From Streptomyces fradiae ATCC 10745 = DSM 40063 (GTDB lineage Bacteria > Actinomycetota > Actinomycetes > Streptomycetales > Streptomycetaceae), in assembly GCF_008704425.1 (NCBI RefSeq), contig NZ_CP023696.1, positions 4,070,501 through 4,134,500 on the forward strand: 64,000 nucleotides of DNA, read 5' to 3'. The notes beneath the pieces are model-generated. The model was not told where the DNA came from and did not search any database. It saw nothing but the letters and a program-made list of their open reading frames with translations. A program made the translations under genes and the position numbers. Shown piece after piece: positions 47,116 through 55,652 of this stretch (positions within the stretch are counted from its first letter, which is position 1; each line of letters opens with the position of its first letter).

Positions 47116-48744
47116 ATGGCGAAGATCCTGAAGTTCGACGAGGACGCCCGTCGCGCCCTTGAGCGCGGCGTCAACAAGCTTGCCGACACCGTCAAGGTGA
47201 CGATCGGCCCCAGGGGTCGCAACGTCGTCATCGACAAGAAGTTCGGTGCGCCGACCATCACCAACGACGGCGTCACCATCGCCCGCGAGGTCGAGGTCGA
47301 GGACCCGTACGAGAACCTCGGCGCCCAGCTCGTGAAGGAGGTGGCGACCAAGACCAACGACATCGCGGGTGACGGCACCACCACCGCCACCGTCCTGGCC
47401 CAGGCGCTGGTCCGCGAGGGTCTGCGCAACGTCGCCGCCGGCGCCTCCCCGGCCGCCCTGAAGAAGGGCATCGACGCCGCGGTCAAGGCCGTCTCCGACG
47501 AGCTGCTCGCCACGGCCCGCCCGATCGACGAGAAGTCCGACATCGCCGCCGTCGCCGCGCTGTCCGCCCAGGACCAGCAGGTCGGCGAGCTGATCGCCGA
47601 GGCCATGGACAAGGTCGGCAAGGACGGCGTCATCACGGTCGAGGAGTCCAACACCTTCGGCCTGGAGCTGGACTTCACCGAGGGCATGGCGTTCGACAAG
47701 GGCTACCTGTCGCCGTACATGGTCACCGACCAGGAGCGTATGGAGGCCGTCCTCGACGACCCGTACATCCTGATCCACCAGGGCAAGATCGCCGCCATCG
47801 CGGACCTGCTCCCGCTCCTGGAGAAGATCATCCAGTCCGGTGGCTCCAAGCCGCTGCTGATCATCGCCGAGGACGTCGAGGGCGAGGCCCTCTCCACGCT
47901 GGTCGTCAACAAGATCCGCGGCACGTTCAACGCCGTCGCGGTCAAGGCCCCCGGCTTCGGCGACCGCCGCAAGGCGATGCTCGGCGACATGGCCGCCCTC
48001 ACCGGCGCCACCGTCGTGGCCGAGGAGGTCGGCCTCAAGCTCGACCAGGTCGGCCTGGACGTGCTGGGCACCGCCCGCCGCGTCACCGTCACCAAGGACG
48101 ACACCACGATCGTCGACGGCGGCGGCAAGTCCGAGGACGTCACCGGCCGCATCGCCCAGATCAAGGGTGAGATCGAGACCACCGACTCGGACTGGGACCG
48201 CGAGAAGCTCCAGGAGCGCCTCGCGAAGCTCGCCGGCGGCGTGTGCGTCATCAAGGTCGGCGCCGCCACCGAGGTGGAGCTGAAGGAGAAGAAGCACCGC
48301 CTGGAGGACGCCATCTCCGCGACCCGCGCCGCGGTCGAGGAGGGCATCGTCTCCGGTGGCGGCTCCGCGCTGGTTCACGCCGTCAAGGTGCTCGAGGACA
48401 ACCTGGGCAAGGAGGGCGACGAGGCCACCGGTGTCGCCGTCGTCCGCCGCGCCGCCGTCGAGCCGCTGCGCTGGATCGCCGAGAACGCCGGCCTCGAGGG
48501 CTACGTCATCACCTCGAAGGTCGCCGAGCTCGACAAGGGCCAGGGCTTCAACGCCGCCACCGGCGAGTACGGCGACCTGGTCAAGGCCGGCGTCATCGAC
48601 CCGGTGAAGGTCACCCGCTCGGCGCTGGAGAACGCCGCGTCGATCGCCTCCCTCCTCCTCACCACCGAGACCCTCGTGGTGGAGAAGAAGGAGGAGGAGC
48701 CGGCGGACGCGGGCCACGGCCACGGCCACGGTCACTCGCACTGA
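47116..48744 (+). CDS. groEL1: Chaperonin GroEL1 (His-tailed paralogue)
   Basis: This is an ATP-dependent folding chaperone. It has 542 residues: MAKILKFDEDARRALERGVN, TIGPRGRNVVIDKKFG, GDGTTTATVLAQALV and GIVSGGGSALVHA. The C terminus ends in a His/Gly tail (DAGHGHGHGHSH) instead of the GGM tail of housekeeping GroEL2. Actinobacteria usually keep GroEL1 linked to groES, as here, with groEL2 elsewhere. A long terminator follows. Confidence 0.97.
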   Translation: MAKILKFDEDARRALERGVNKLADTVKVTIGPRGRNVVIDKKFGAPTITNDGVTIAREVEVEDPYENLGAQLVKEVATKTNDIAGDGTTTATVLAQALVREGLRNVAAGASPAALKKGIDAAVKAVSDELLATARPIDEKSDIAAVAALSAQDQQVGELIAEAMDKVGKDGVITVEESNTFGLELDFTEGMAFDKGYLSPYMVTDQERMEAVLDDPYILIHQGKIAAIADLLPLLEKIIQSGGSKPLLIIAEDVEGEALSTLVVNKIRGTFNAVAVKAPGFGDRRKAMLGDMAALTGATVVAEEVGLKLDQVGLDVLGTARRVTVTKDDTTIVDGGGKSEDVTGRIAQIKGEIETTDSDWDREKLQERLAKLAGGVCVIKVGAATEVELKEKKHRLEDAISATRAAVEEGIVSGGGSALVHAVKVLEDNLGKEGDEATGVAVVRRAAVEPLRWIAENAGLEGYVITSKVAELDKGQGFNAATGEYGDLVKAGVIDPVKVTRSALENAASIASLLLTTETLVVEKKEEEPADAGHGHGHGHSH

Positions 48745-48804
48745 CGCTCCCCCTCCCGGTCCGCGCGGACCCGGCCCCGAGCCGTCCCCGCGCGCCCCGC
48801 ACGA

Positions 48805-48842
48805 CGAGGCCCGGCGCCCCCCGAGGGGGGCACCGGGCCTCG
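48805..48842 (+). terminator. Terminator after groEL1
   Basis: Outer arms CGAGGCCCGG (48805-48814) and CCGGGCCTCG (48833-48842) plus an inner CCCCCC-GA-GGGGGG stem form an almost uninterrupted 18-bp hairpin. The opposing gene ends 33 bp further on. Confidence 0.85.
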
Positions 48843-48874
48843 CCCGTTCTCCCGCCCGGCCGGCCGGGCCCGGC

Positions 48875-49279
48875 TCAGGCGCGCGGCGGGGTGAACTCCG
48901 GCTGGTCCAGCACCCGCAGCCAGCTCCCGTCGGGCTGGCGCCGCACCACCTGAGCCCGCGCCCCCGCCCCGTCGCGCGGCGGCGTCGAGGTGAGCGCGAG
49001 GTCACCGCCGACCAGCGTGGGCAGCGGCGGCTCCGGCTCGAAGCGGGGCCGGTCCGCCAGCACCCGCTCCCACAGCGCCCGGATCGCCTCCCGGCCGACC
49101 GTCGTGCGCCCCGGCGGGTACGCCATCACGGCGCCCTCCTCGTAGAGCGCCGCCACCCCGGTCGCGTCCCCGGCGTTCGACCGCTCCACGAACAGGCGGG
49201 TGAGGTCCTCGGGCCGCACGGCCTTCTCGTACCGCTCGTACGGATCGACCCGTTCATCCCGTTCGTCCCGCTCTCGCAT
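48875..49279 (-). CDS. NTF2/SnoaL-like protein
   Basis: It has 134 residues. After a charged start (MRERDERDERVDPYERYEKA) comes an NTF2-like alpha+beta barrel: LTRLFVERSNAGDATGVAALYEEGAVMAYP and GREAIRALWERVLADRP, ending WLRVLDQPEFTPPRA. Such domains serve as small enzymes or ligand-binding proteins; the substrate is not predictable. It is divergent from a LysR regulator (111 bp), which may control it. Confidence 0.85.
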   Translation of the reverse strand: MRERDERDERVDPYERYEKAVRPEDLTRLFVERSNAGDATGVAALYEEGAVMAYPPGRTTVGREAIRALWERVLADRPRFEPEPPLPTLVGGDLALTSTPPRDGAGARAQVVRRQPDGSWLRVLDQPEFTPPRA

Positions 49280-49390
49280 GGCGCGTTCCTCCTGACTTCC
49301 GGCTGCCGGCTTTCGGCGTCCCGTCCAGCCTCGCCAGCCGGCGATCAGAAGTCCAACGCATGTTCGCGCTGGAAACTAGAATCAGCGGTC

Positions 49391-50278
49391 ATGGAGCTCA
49401 GGCAGCTGGAGTACTTCGTCGCGGTCGCCGAGGAGCGGAACTTCACCCGCGCCGCCGAGCGGGTGCACATCAGCCAGTCCGGCGTCAGCGCGCAGATCCG
49501 CAGACTGGAGACGGAGCTGGGCGCGGAGCTGTTCGACCGCTCCACCCGCACCGCCACGCTCACCCCCGCCGGGGAGGCCGCCCTGGCGCACGCCCGCGCC
49601 GCGCTCGCCGCCGCCGGGGCGCTCGGCCGGGCGGTGGACGAGGTCACGGGCCTGGTCCGGGGCCGCCTCGCGCTCGGGATGGTCGTCGGCTGCACGATCA
49701 CCCCGCTGTTCGACGCGCTCGCCTCCTTCCACGAGGCGCACCCCGGAGTGGAGGTCCTGCTGCGGGAGGCGGACTCGGACCTGCTGGTCGACGCCGTCCG
49801 CGCGGGCACCCTGGACGTGGCGCTGGTCGGCACCCCGGACCCGCCCCCCGAGGGGCTGCGGGCGCACGTCCTCGTCCGGGAGCGGCTCGTGGTCGCCGTC
49901 CCGGCCGGGCACCCCCTGGCGGAGCGGCCGGGCGTCGCCCTGCGGGACCTCGCCGACCATCCGGTCGTCTGCATGCCGCCGGGCACCGGCCTGCGCGCCG
50001 TCCTCGACCGCGCCTGCGCCGACGCGGGCGTACGGCCCGCCCTCACCCTCCAGGCGGGCGCGGCGGACGCCGTCGCCGACCTGGCCGCGCGCGGACTGGG
50101 CGTCGCCGTGCTCAGCGAGTCGATGGCCGCCGCGTACGGCGACCGGCTCACCTCCCGCGTCATCGAGGACGCCCGCGACCCGGCGCTGCTGGCCCTGGTC
50201 TGGAAGGACGCCCCCGCCCCGGCGGTCCGCGCCTTCCTGGCCCACGGCCGCAGGGCCTTCGGCCGGCCGGCCGGCTGA
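49391..50278 (+). CDS. LysR-family transcriptional regulator
   Basis: It has 295 residues. The N-terminal winged HTH reads MELRQLEYFVAVAEERNFTR and AERVHISQSGVSAQIRRLE. The co-inducer-binding domain (~90-290) starts GRLALGMVVGCTITPLFDAL. The divergent NTF2-like gene is the obvious target, plus autoregulation. The downstream gap (50279-50406) is a GTACGCGCC-type low-complexity stretch. Confidence 0.93.
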   Translation: MELRQLEYFVAVAEERNFTRAAERVHISQSGVSAQIRRLETELGAELFDRSTRTATLTPAGEAALAHARAALAAAGALGRAVDEVTGLVRGRLALGMVVGCTITPLFDALASFHEAHPGVEVLLREADSDLLVDAVRAGTLDVALVGTPDPPPEGLRAHVLVRERLVVAVPAGHPLAERPGVALRDLADHPVVCMPPGTGLRAVLDRACADAGVRPALTLQAGAADAVADLAARGLGVAVLSESMAAAYGDRLTSRVIEDARDPALLALVWKDAPAPAVRAFLAHGRRAFGRPAG

Positions 50279-50406
50279 CCGCCCCGGGCGCCCGCCGCCG
50301 GCCCCGCCCTGCGCGCCGGCCCGTACGCGCCCGCCGTACGTGCCGGCCCGTACGCGCCGTACGCCCCCGCCCTGCGCGCCGGCGTGCGCCCCCGCCGGAG
50401 GCGCGC

Positions 50407-51180
50407 CTACCGGGGTCCGTACTTGCGGCCCGCGCGGGAGCTGATGCCGCCCAGCAGGCCGCGCGGGGTCAGCTTCACCACGCCCATCAGCGCCTTGTAG
50501 CGCGGGTCCGGGACGGACAGGGTCCGGCCGCGCGCCAGGTCCGCGAGCGCGTCCGACACGACCTTGTCGGCGTCCAGCCACATCCAGCCCGGGATGCCGT
50601 CCGTGCCCATCCCGGCCCGCTGGTGGAACTCCGTCCGGACGAAACCGGGGCACAGCGCCATCAGCCGCACCCCGCTGCCCGCCAGGTCCCGCGCCGCGCC
50701 CTGGGTGAACTGCACGACCCACGCCTTCGACGCCCCGTACGTCCCGCGCGGCACGAAGGCGGCGACGGAGGCCACGTTGACCACGCCGCCCCGCCGCCGC
50801 TCCCGCATCGAGGCCGTCGCCGCGGCCGTCAGCCGCAGCACCGCCTCGCAGTGCACCTTCATCATGCGCAGCTCGTCGGCCATCCCCACTTCGAGGAAGC
50901 GGCCCTTGTTGCCGAAGCCGGCGTTGTTGACCAGCAGGTCCACCGGCCGCTTCGGGTCGGCGAGCCGCGCCTCCACGGCCGCGATGCCCGCGTCCTCGGC
51001 GAGGTCCGCCGACAGCACCTCCGCCTCGACGCCGTGCCGGTCGTGCAGTTCGGTCGCCTGCTCGCGGAGCCGCTCCGCGTCGCGGGCGACCAGGACCACG
51101 TCATGGCCGTCGGCCGCCAGCCGCCGCGCGAAGGCGGCCCCGATACCCGCGGTCGCGCCAGTAATCAGTGCACTCGTCAT
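50407..51180 (-). CDS. Short-chain dehydrogenase/reductase
   Basis: It has 257 residues from ATG 51180 (MTSALITGATAGIGAAFARR). The cofactor motif is TGATAGIG, the NNAG motif is VNNAGFG, and the catalytic Tyr-Lys pair is in YGASKAWV with Ser in VASVAAF. The Arg after VVLVA suggests NADPH. The classical SDR fold is clear but the substrate is unknown. An upstream in-frame Met exists, but the chosen start fits the family length. Confidence 0.92.
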   Translation of the reverse strand: MTSALITGATAGIGAAFARRLAADGHDVVLVARDAERLREQATELHDRHGVEAEVLSADLAEDAGIAAVEARLADPKRPVDLLVNNAGFGNKGRFLEVGMADELRMMKVHCEAVLRLTAAATASMRERRRGGVVNVASVAAFVPRGTYGASKAWVVQFTQGAARDLAGSGVRLMALCPGFVRTEFHQRAGMGTDGIPGWMWLDADKVVSDALADLARGRTLSVPDPRYKALMGVVKLTPRGLLGGISSRAGRKYGPR

Positions 51181-51239
51181 ACGCGGCACGTTAGTGCCCC
51201 GCCGCCTCCCCACCGGCACCGCCCGCAGCGGCGGGCCCG

Positions 51240-51447
51240 CGCGTCCGGCGCCCCGCCCCCCCCGGCCCCGACCCCGCGACCGCCCGCCCCGCGACCGCCC
51301 GCCGCCCGGCCACCGCCCCGCGACCGCCCGCCCCCCGGCCCCACCCGGCCCTGCCCGCCCCCCCGGCCACCGCCCCCCGGCCCTGCCCGCCGCCCGGCCC
51401 CGCGACCGCCCGCCGCCCGCCCCCCGGCCCCGCGACCGCCCGGCCCG
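51240..51447. repeat. C-rich low-complexity tandem tract
   Basis: Imperfect repeats of CCCCGCGACCGCCCGCC and related units fill the ~200 bp between the SDR gene promoter side and the end of the MOSC gene. There is no gene here; it is probably slippage-prone DNA. Confidence 0.8.
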
Positions 51448-52173
51448 TCAGGCAACCGGTTCCGCGACGGCGCCCCCCTCACCGCCCGCCCCGCCCGTGC
51501 CCGCCGCGTACCTCAGTGCCGCCTCCCGCAGCTCCGGGTGGGCCGCGGCGCCCGCCGCCAGCACCTCCGGCAGCAGTTCGCGCCGCGTCGTCTGCGCCCG
51601 GAAGGCCAGCGCCACCGTCACCCCGTGGTCCGGCCGGTGCACGACCTCCACCCGGTCGCCCGACCGGATCTCACCGGGCTCCACCACCCGCAGGTACGCC
51701 CCCGGCGCGCCCCGCTCGGTGAACCGCCGCACCCACCCGCGCTCGCCCAGCCACCCCGCGAAGGTCCGGCACGGCACCCGCGCGTCCGTCACCTCCAGCA
51801 CCAGCGAGGCGCCGACGAGCCAGCGCTCCCCGAGCAGCGCCCCGTCCACGTCGACGCCCAGCGTGGTCAGGTTCTCGCCGAACGAGCCGTTCGCCAGCGG
51901 GCGCCCCAGCTCCCGCTCCCAGCGGTCCAGCTCCTCCCGCGCGAAGGCGTACACCGCCTGGTGGGAACCCCCGTGGTGGCGCCGGTCGCACACGGCGTCC
52001 CCGGCCACGCCCCCGCCGCCGACGCCCTTGGGCCCGGGGTCCGCCACCCGTACGGCCCCCTCCACCGGGACCTTGGCTATGCCCGTCTCGCCGCTCGGGG
52101 CGTTGGTGTAGTCCGCCTTCCGGGCGCGTCCCGCGTTGACCGTCAGCACCCGCATCGCCGTGATCTCACTCAT
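51448..52173 (-). CDS. MOSC-domain protein
   Basis: It has 241 residues. A MOSC (molybdenum cofactor sulfurase C-terminal) domain of the YiiM type shows HHGGSHQAVYAFAREELDRW, NGSFGENLTTLGVDV, the conserved Cys in DARVPCRTFAGW and GDRVEVV. YiiM-like proteins reduce N-hydroxylated compounds using Moco. The Cys and surrounding motif are intact. The C-terminal ~30 residues are Gly/Ala-rich. It is divergent from a LysR gene 91 bp away. Confidence 0.9.
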   Translation of the reverse strand: MSEITAMRVLTVNAGRARKADYTNAPSGETGIAKVPVEGAVRVADPGPKGVGGGGVAGDAVCDRRHHGGSHQAVYAFAREELDRWERELGRPLANGSFGENLTTLGVDVDGALLGERWLVGASLVLEVTDARVPCRTFAGWLGERGWVRRFTERGAPGAYLRVVEPGEIRSGDRVEVVHRPDHGVTVALAFRAQTTRRELLPEVLAAGAAAHPELREAALRYAAGTGGAGGEGGAVAEPVA

Positions 52174-52264
52174 GGCGGCACGCTAGCGGCCACCGCCCGG
52201 CCCGGTCATCAAAGAATTCGCACGGCATTCCTTGCCGAGCTAAAGCGAGCCTTATAGTCGAGGG

Positions 52265-53206
52265 GTGATCGAAGCCCGTCACCTCCGTGTCCTGCGCGCC
52301 GTCGCCGCCACCGGCTCCTTCTCCGCCGCCGCCCGCGAGCTGGGGTGCACACAGCCGGCCGTCAGCCAGCAGATGAAGGCCCTGGAGGCGTCGGCCGGCA
52401 CGCCGCTGCTCATCCGCACCGGCCGCGAGATGCGCCTCACGCAGGCCGGCGAGGCGCTCGTACGGCACGCGGCGGGCATCCTCGCCGGGCTCACCGCCGC
52501 CGAGGAGGAGGTCGCCGCCATCGCGGGCCTGCGCGCCGGCCGGGTCCGGCTCGTGTCCTTCCCGAGCGGCAGCTCCACCCTGGTGCCGACCGCCCTCGCG
52601 GCGCTGCGCGCGGCGCACCCCGGCACCCGGGTCTCCCTCGTGGAGGCCGAGCCGCCGCGCTCCGTCGAGATGCTGCGCGAGGGCGACTGCGACATCGCGC
52701 TCGCCTTCCGGTACGCGGGCGGGGGTGCCGAGTGGGACGACCTGGTCGTCCGGCCGCTGCTCACCGACCGGCTCGTCGGCCTGGTCCCCGAGGGCCACCG
52801 GCTCGCGGGCGCGGACGCCGTGGCCATCGGCGACCTGGCGGGGGAGCCGTGGATCGCGGGCTGCCCGCGCTGCCGCCGCCAGCTGGTGGAGGTGTGCGAG
52901 GACGCCGGGTTCACCCCGCGCATCGACTTCGCCACCGACGACTACCCGGCCGTGGTGGGCCTGGTCGGGGCGGGCCTCGGCGTCGCCGTCCTGCCGGAGC
53001 TGGCCGTCGAGTCCGTACGGCCCAGGGGGGCCCGCACGGTCGCGGTGGAGCCGCCGGTGGAACGGGAGATCGTCGCGCTCACCCTGCCGGACCTGGCGCA
53101 GGTACCGGCCGTCGCCGCCACCCTGGACCGCCTGGCGGAGGCCGCCACGCGCGCGCAGGACCTGGGTCCGGCGGGCGCCGCACGGGGCCGCGCAGGGCCT
53201 TGCTGA
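52265..53206 (+). CDS. LysR-family transcriptional regulator
   Basis: It has 313 residues. The HTH reads MIEARHLRVLRAVAATGSFS and ARELGCTQPAVSQQMKALE; the effector domain follows (GRVRLVSFPSGSSTLVPTAL, GLVGAGLGVAVLPELAVES). A -10-like TATAGT precedes the GTG closely. It probably regulates the divergent MOSC gene. The 3' end lies 32 bp from the end of whiD. Confidence 0.93.
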   Translation: MIEARHLRVLRAVAATGSFSAAARELGCTQPAVSQQMKALEASAGTPLLIRTGREMRLTQAGEALVRHAAGILAGLTAAEEEVAAIAGLRAGRVRLVSFPSGSSTLVPTALAALRAAHPGTRVSLVEAEPPRSVEMLREGDCDIALAFRYAGGGAEWDDLVVRPLLTDRLVGLVPEGHRLAGADAVAIGDLAGEPWIAGCPRCRRQLVEVCEDAGFTPRIDFATDDYPAVVGLVGAGLGVAVLPELAVESVRPRGARTVAVEPPVEREIVALTLPDLAQVPAVAATLDRLAEAATRAQDLGPAGAARGRAGPC

Positions 53207-53238
53207 AACGTTCCTTCAGTTCGCGCGGACGGCGCGCG

Positions 53239-53553
53239 TCAGTGGTGTCCCGCCGTCGACGAGGTGACCAGCCGGGTGCGCGCCCGGCCCATGAGCTCCT
53301 CGCGCTCGTCCTCCGTGAGGCCGCCCCATACGCCGTAGGGCTCGCGCACGGCCAGCGCGTGGGCCGCGCACTCCGCGCGCACCGGGCAGCGCATGCAGAC
53401 CTCCTTCGCCGAGTTCTCACGCGCGCTCCGTGCCGCGCCGCGCTCTCCCTCCGGGTGGAAGAACAGCGAACTGTCGACCCCCCGGCAGGCCGCGAGCAAC
53501 TGCCAGTCCCACAGGTCGGCGTTGGGTCCGGGAAGGCGGGAGAAATCTGCCAT
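53239..53553 (-). CDS. whiD: WhiD, WhiB-family [4Fe-4S] developmental regulator
   Basis: It has 104 residues matching my memory of Streptomyces WhiD from the first residues (MADFSRLPGPNADLWDWQLL). Four Fe-S ligands are C23, C53, C56 and C62 (EVCMRCPVRAEC). The sigma-contacting GVWGG turn is at 74-78, followed by a basic C-terminal region EELMGRARTRLV. WhiD is required for spore wall maturation and septation and, as a Wbl protein, binds region 4 of the principal sigma factor. It is divergent from bldM, as in S. coelicolor. Confidence 0.93.
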   Translation of the reverse strand: MADFSRLPGPNADLWDWQLLAACRGVDSSLFFHPEGERGAARSARENSAKEVCMRCPVRAECAAHALAVREPYGVWGGLTEDEREELMGRARTRLVTSSTAGHH

Positions 53554-53921
53554 GGCGCATGTCCCCTTGATGCCGGTACTGAGCTTACTGAGCGGACTAC
53601 TTGTCGCAGTAGATGTAAATATGACTCATTGCGAATCTAGCTACAGACACCGCCAAAGGGAAGGAAAAGCCGCTAAATGGGGCATAGCTCTGTGTGGAGC
53701 GGCGGTGACCTGCGGTGCTCTGCTCTGTACGCGCCTCCTCACGCAGCGTGGTGGGGTGGTGCGCCGACCCGTAACTCTTTCGAGTGACCATCGTTGAGAG
53801 TGCGGAGGCGGTTGAAAGAAGAAGCGCTCGGGCAGCCGTCCGAGGGCGTCAACCGCACAGGTGACGATTCGTAACCAGCCTGGAGGCCCAAGGTGACGCG
53901 CATCAGCTGCGGAGGACGGCC
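53554..53921. promoter_or_regulatory. Divergent whiD-bldM regulatory region
   Basis: This 368-bp region is clearly less GC-rich than its surroundings, especially 53580-53700 (AGATGTAAATATGACTCATT and nearby). It holds the sigma-BldN-type promoter of bldM and presumably the developmental promoters of whiD on the other strand, which I could not pinpoint. An ORF in this gap is only the out-of-frame continuation of whiD antisense sequence. Confidence 0.7.
53770..53797 (+). promoter_or_regulatory. Sigma-BldN-type promoter of bldM
   Basis: CGTAAC (53770-53775) and CGTTGA (53792-53797) are separated by exactly 16 nt. This is identical to the known consensus for the ECF sigma factor BldN, which drives bldM in S. 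coelicolor. Transcription would start ~118 nt before the bldM ATG. Confidence 0.93.
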
Positions 53922-54533
53922 ATGACATCCGTTCTCGTCTGCGACGACTCCCCGCTTGCCCGAGAAGCGCTCCGCCGCGCCGTCGCCACCGTGCCCGGTG
54001 TCGAGCGCGTCACGACGGCGGCCAACGGCGAGGAAGTCCTCCGCCGCTGGGGCGCCGACCGCTCGGACCTGATCCTGATGGACGTGCGCATGCCCGGCCT
54101 GGGCGGGGTGGAGACCGTCCGCCGGCTGCTCTCGGCCGACCCCGGCGCGCGGATCATCATGCTCACGGTCGCCGAGGACCTCGACGGCGTCGCCCTCGCC
54201 GTCGCCGCCGGCGCCCGCGGCTACCTGCACAAGGACGCCTCGCGCGCGGAGCTGCGGGCCACGGTCACCCAGGCCCTCGCCGACCCGACCTGGCGGCTCG
54301 CCCCGCGGCGGCTGCGCTCGGCCGAGATGGGCGCGGCGCCGACGCTCACGGCCCGGGAGATCCAGGTGCTGGAGGGCATGAGCCACGGCCGGTCCAACGC
54401 CGAGATCGGGCGCGAGCTGTTCCTCTCCGAGGACACGGTCAAGACCCACGCCCGCCGCCTGTTCAAGAAGCTCGGCGCCTCCGACCGGGCCCACGCGGTC
54501 GCGCTCGGGTTCCGCTGGGGCCTGGTGCGGTAG
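53922..54533 (+). CDS. bldM: BldM, atypical response regulator of development
   Basis: It has 203 residues. The receiver domain (1-~118) has the acidic pair in VCDDSP, D54 in ILMDVRMPG and Lys in YLHKDAS. The LuxR-type HTH (~138-200) has LTAREIQVLEGMSHGRSNAE and LFLSEDTVKTHARRLFKKLG. BldM acts as a homodimer and as a heterodimer with WhiI to switch on aerial-growth and sporulation genes. GGAGGACGGCC precedes the ATG. A perfect hairpin follows the stop. Confidence 0.95.
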   Translation: MTSVLVCDDSPLAREALRRAVATVPGVERVTTAANGEEVLRRWGADRSDLILMDVRMPGLGGVETVRRLLSADPGARIIMLTVAEDLDGVALAVAAGARGYLHKDASRAELRATVTQALADPTWRLAPRRLRSAEMGAAPTLTAREIQVLEGMSHGRSNAEIGRELFLSEDTVKTHARRLFKKLGASDRAHAVALGFRWGLVR

Positions 54534-54565
54534 CGGGCCACGGGCCGCGACGTGGCCGTTTCGGT

Positions 54566-54591
54566 CCCCGTCCGCCGGCCGGCGGACGGGG
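54566..54591 (+). terminator. Terminator after bldM
   Basis: Arms CCCCGTCCGCC (54566-54576) and GGCGGACGGGG (54581-54591) flank the loop GGCC; perfect 11-bp stem. Confidence 0.8.
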
Positions 54592-54691
54592 CGGCGCAGG
54601 CCCGATGTCTGTTTCCTGCGCGATGCCGCATCCTTGAGGGGTGGAGTTCCTCGGGGACGAGTCGATCGAGCGGGAGGGGAGGGCGCAGGAG

Positions 54692-55387
54692 ATGACTTCC
54701 GGCGCACCTGCTCATAACGCTTCGGTGCACAAGGCTGGACGCGGTGCCTCGGAGCCGATGCGGCCAGGGCACCATGGACCGATGCGCGACGACCAGACGC
54801 CGGCCCCCCCGACGCCCCCCGCCGGGCCGGGGGCGATCGGGTCGCTCGTGCACCGCGCGGTGGAGGGCGACGAGCAGGCCACGCACGACCTCCTGGCCCA
54901 CGTCCACCCCCTGGCCCTGCGCTACTGCCGCACGCGGCTGAGCCGGCTCCCCGGCGACGCCCGCCACTTCGTGGAGGACCTGGCGCAGGAGGTCTGCGTC
55001 GCCGTCCTCATGGCCCTGCCCCGCTACAAGGACACGGGCCGCCCGTTCGAGGCGTTCGTCTTCGCCATCGCCGGGCACAAGGTCGCCGACCTCCAGCGCG
55101 CCGCCATGCGGCACCCCGGCTCGACCGCCGTGCCCTCCGACGAGATGCCCGAGCGCCCCGACGACTCCCTCGGCCCCGAGGAGCGCGCCCTCCTCAGCGA
55201 CGACGCCGAATGGGCCCGGCGCCTGCTCGCCAACCTCCCGGACCACCAGCGGGAGCTGCTCGTGCTGCGCGTCGCCGTCGGGCTCACCGCCGAGGAGACC
55301 GGGCAGATGCTCGGCATGTCCCCCGGAGCCGTCCGGGTCGCCCAGCACCGCGCGCTCAGCCGCCTGCGCGCCCTGGCCGGCCAGTAG
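54692..55387 (+). CDS. shbA: ECF-type RNA polymerase sigma factor, probably ShbA
   Basis: It has 231 residues from ATG 54692 (MTSGAPAHNASVHKAGRG). A GTG at 54641 and an ATG at 54782 are alternatives. Region 2 (~60-130) has VEGDEQATHDLLAHVHPLAL, FVEDLAQEVCVAVLMALPRY and FEAFVFAIAGHKVADLQRAA. Region 4 (~175-230) has LPDHQRELLVLRVAVGLTAE and LGMSPGAVRVAQHRALSRLR. Position next to bldM and guaB corresponds to ShbA, which transcribes the principal sigma gene hrdB in Streptomyces; the family is certain, the name rests on synteny. Confidence 0.85.
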   Translation: MTSGAPAHNASVHKAGRGASEPMRPGHHGPMRDDQTPAPPTPPAGPGAIGSLVHRAVEGDEQATHDLLAHVHPLALRYCRTRLSRLPGDARHFVEDLAQEVCVAVLMALPRYKDTGRPFEAFVFAIAGHKVADLQRAAMRHPGSTAVPSDEMPERPDDSLGPEERALLSDDAEWARRLLANLPDHQRELLVLRVAVGLTAEETGQMLGMSPGAVRVAQHRALSRLRALAGQ

Positions 55388-55652
55388 CGGCGCGGCCCCG
55401 CCGGCCCACGGCGCGGCGCCCGGCGGCGGGTCCGTCCGGTACGGGCCGCGTCCGCGCGGGGCGTGCCGCTCCGTCCGGTACGGGTCGGGCACCCGCGTGG
55501 GGCGTGCGGCACCGGCGGCGCGGGCGGCCCTATGGCGGATGTCATACGTGGGAACGTACAAAGCCACCGGGTGATCTTGCTCGTGGAATGAGACACGCCT
55601 GTAGGCCGTTAGCATGGACATCCGCACCGATCAAGGCCATGGGGAAGGTGTC

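Noticed and set aside
53393..53797. Plus-strand ORF across whiD and the bldM promoter
   Set aside because: It is antisense to whiD for half its length and runs through the AT-richer promoter region; no domain or ribosome-binding site supports it.
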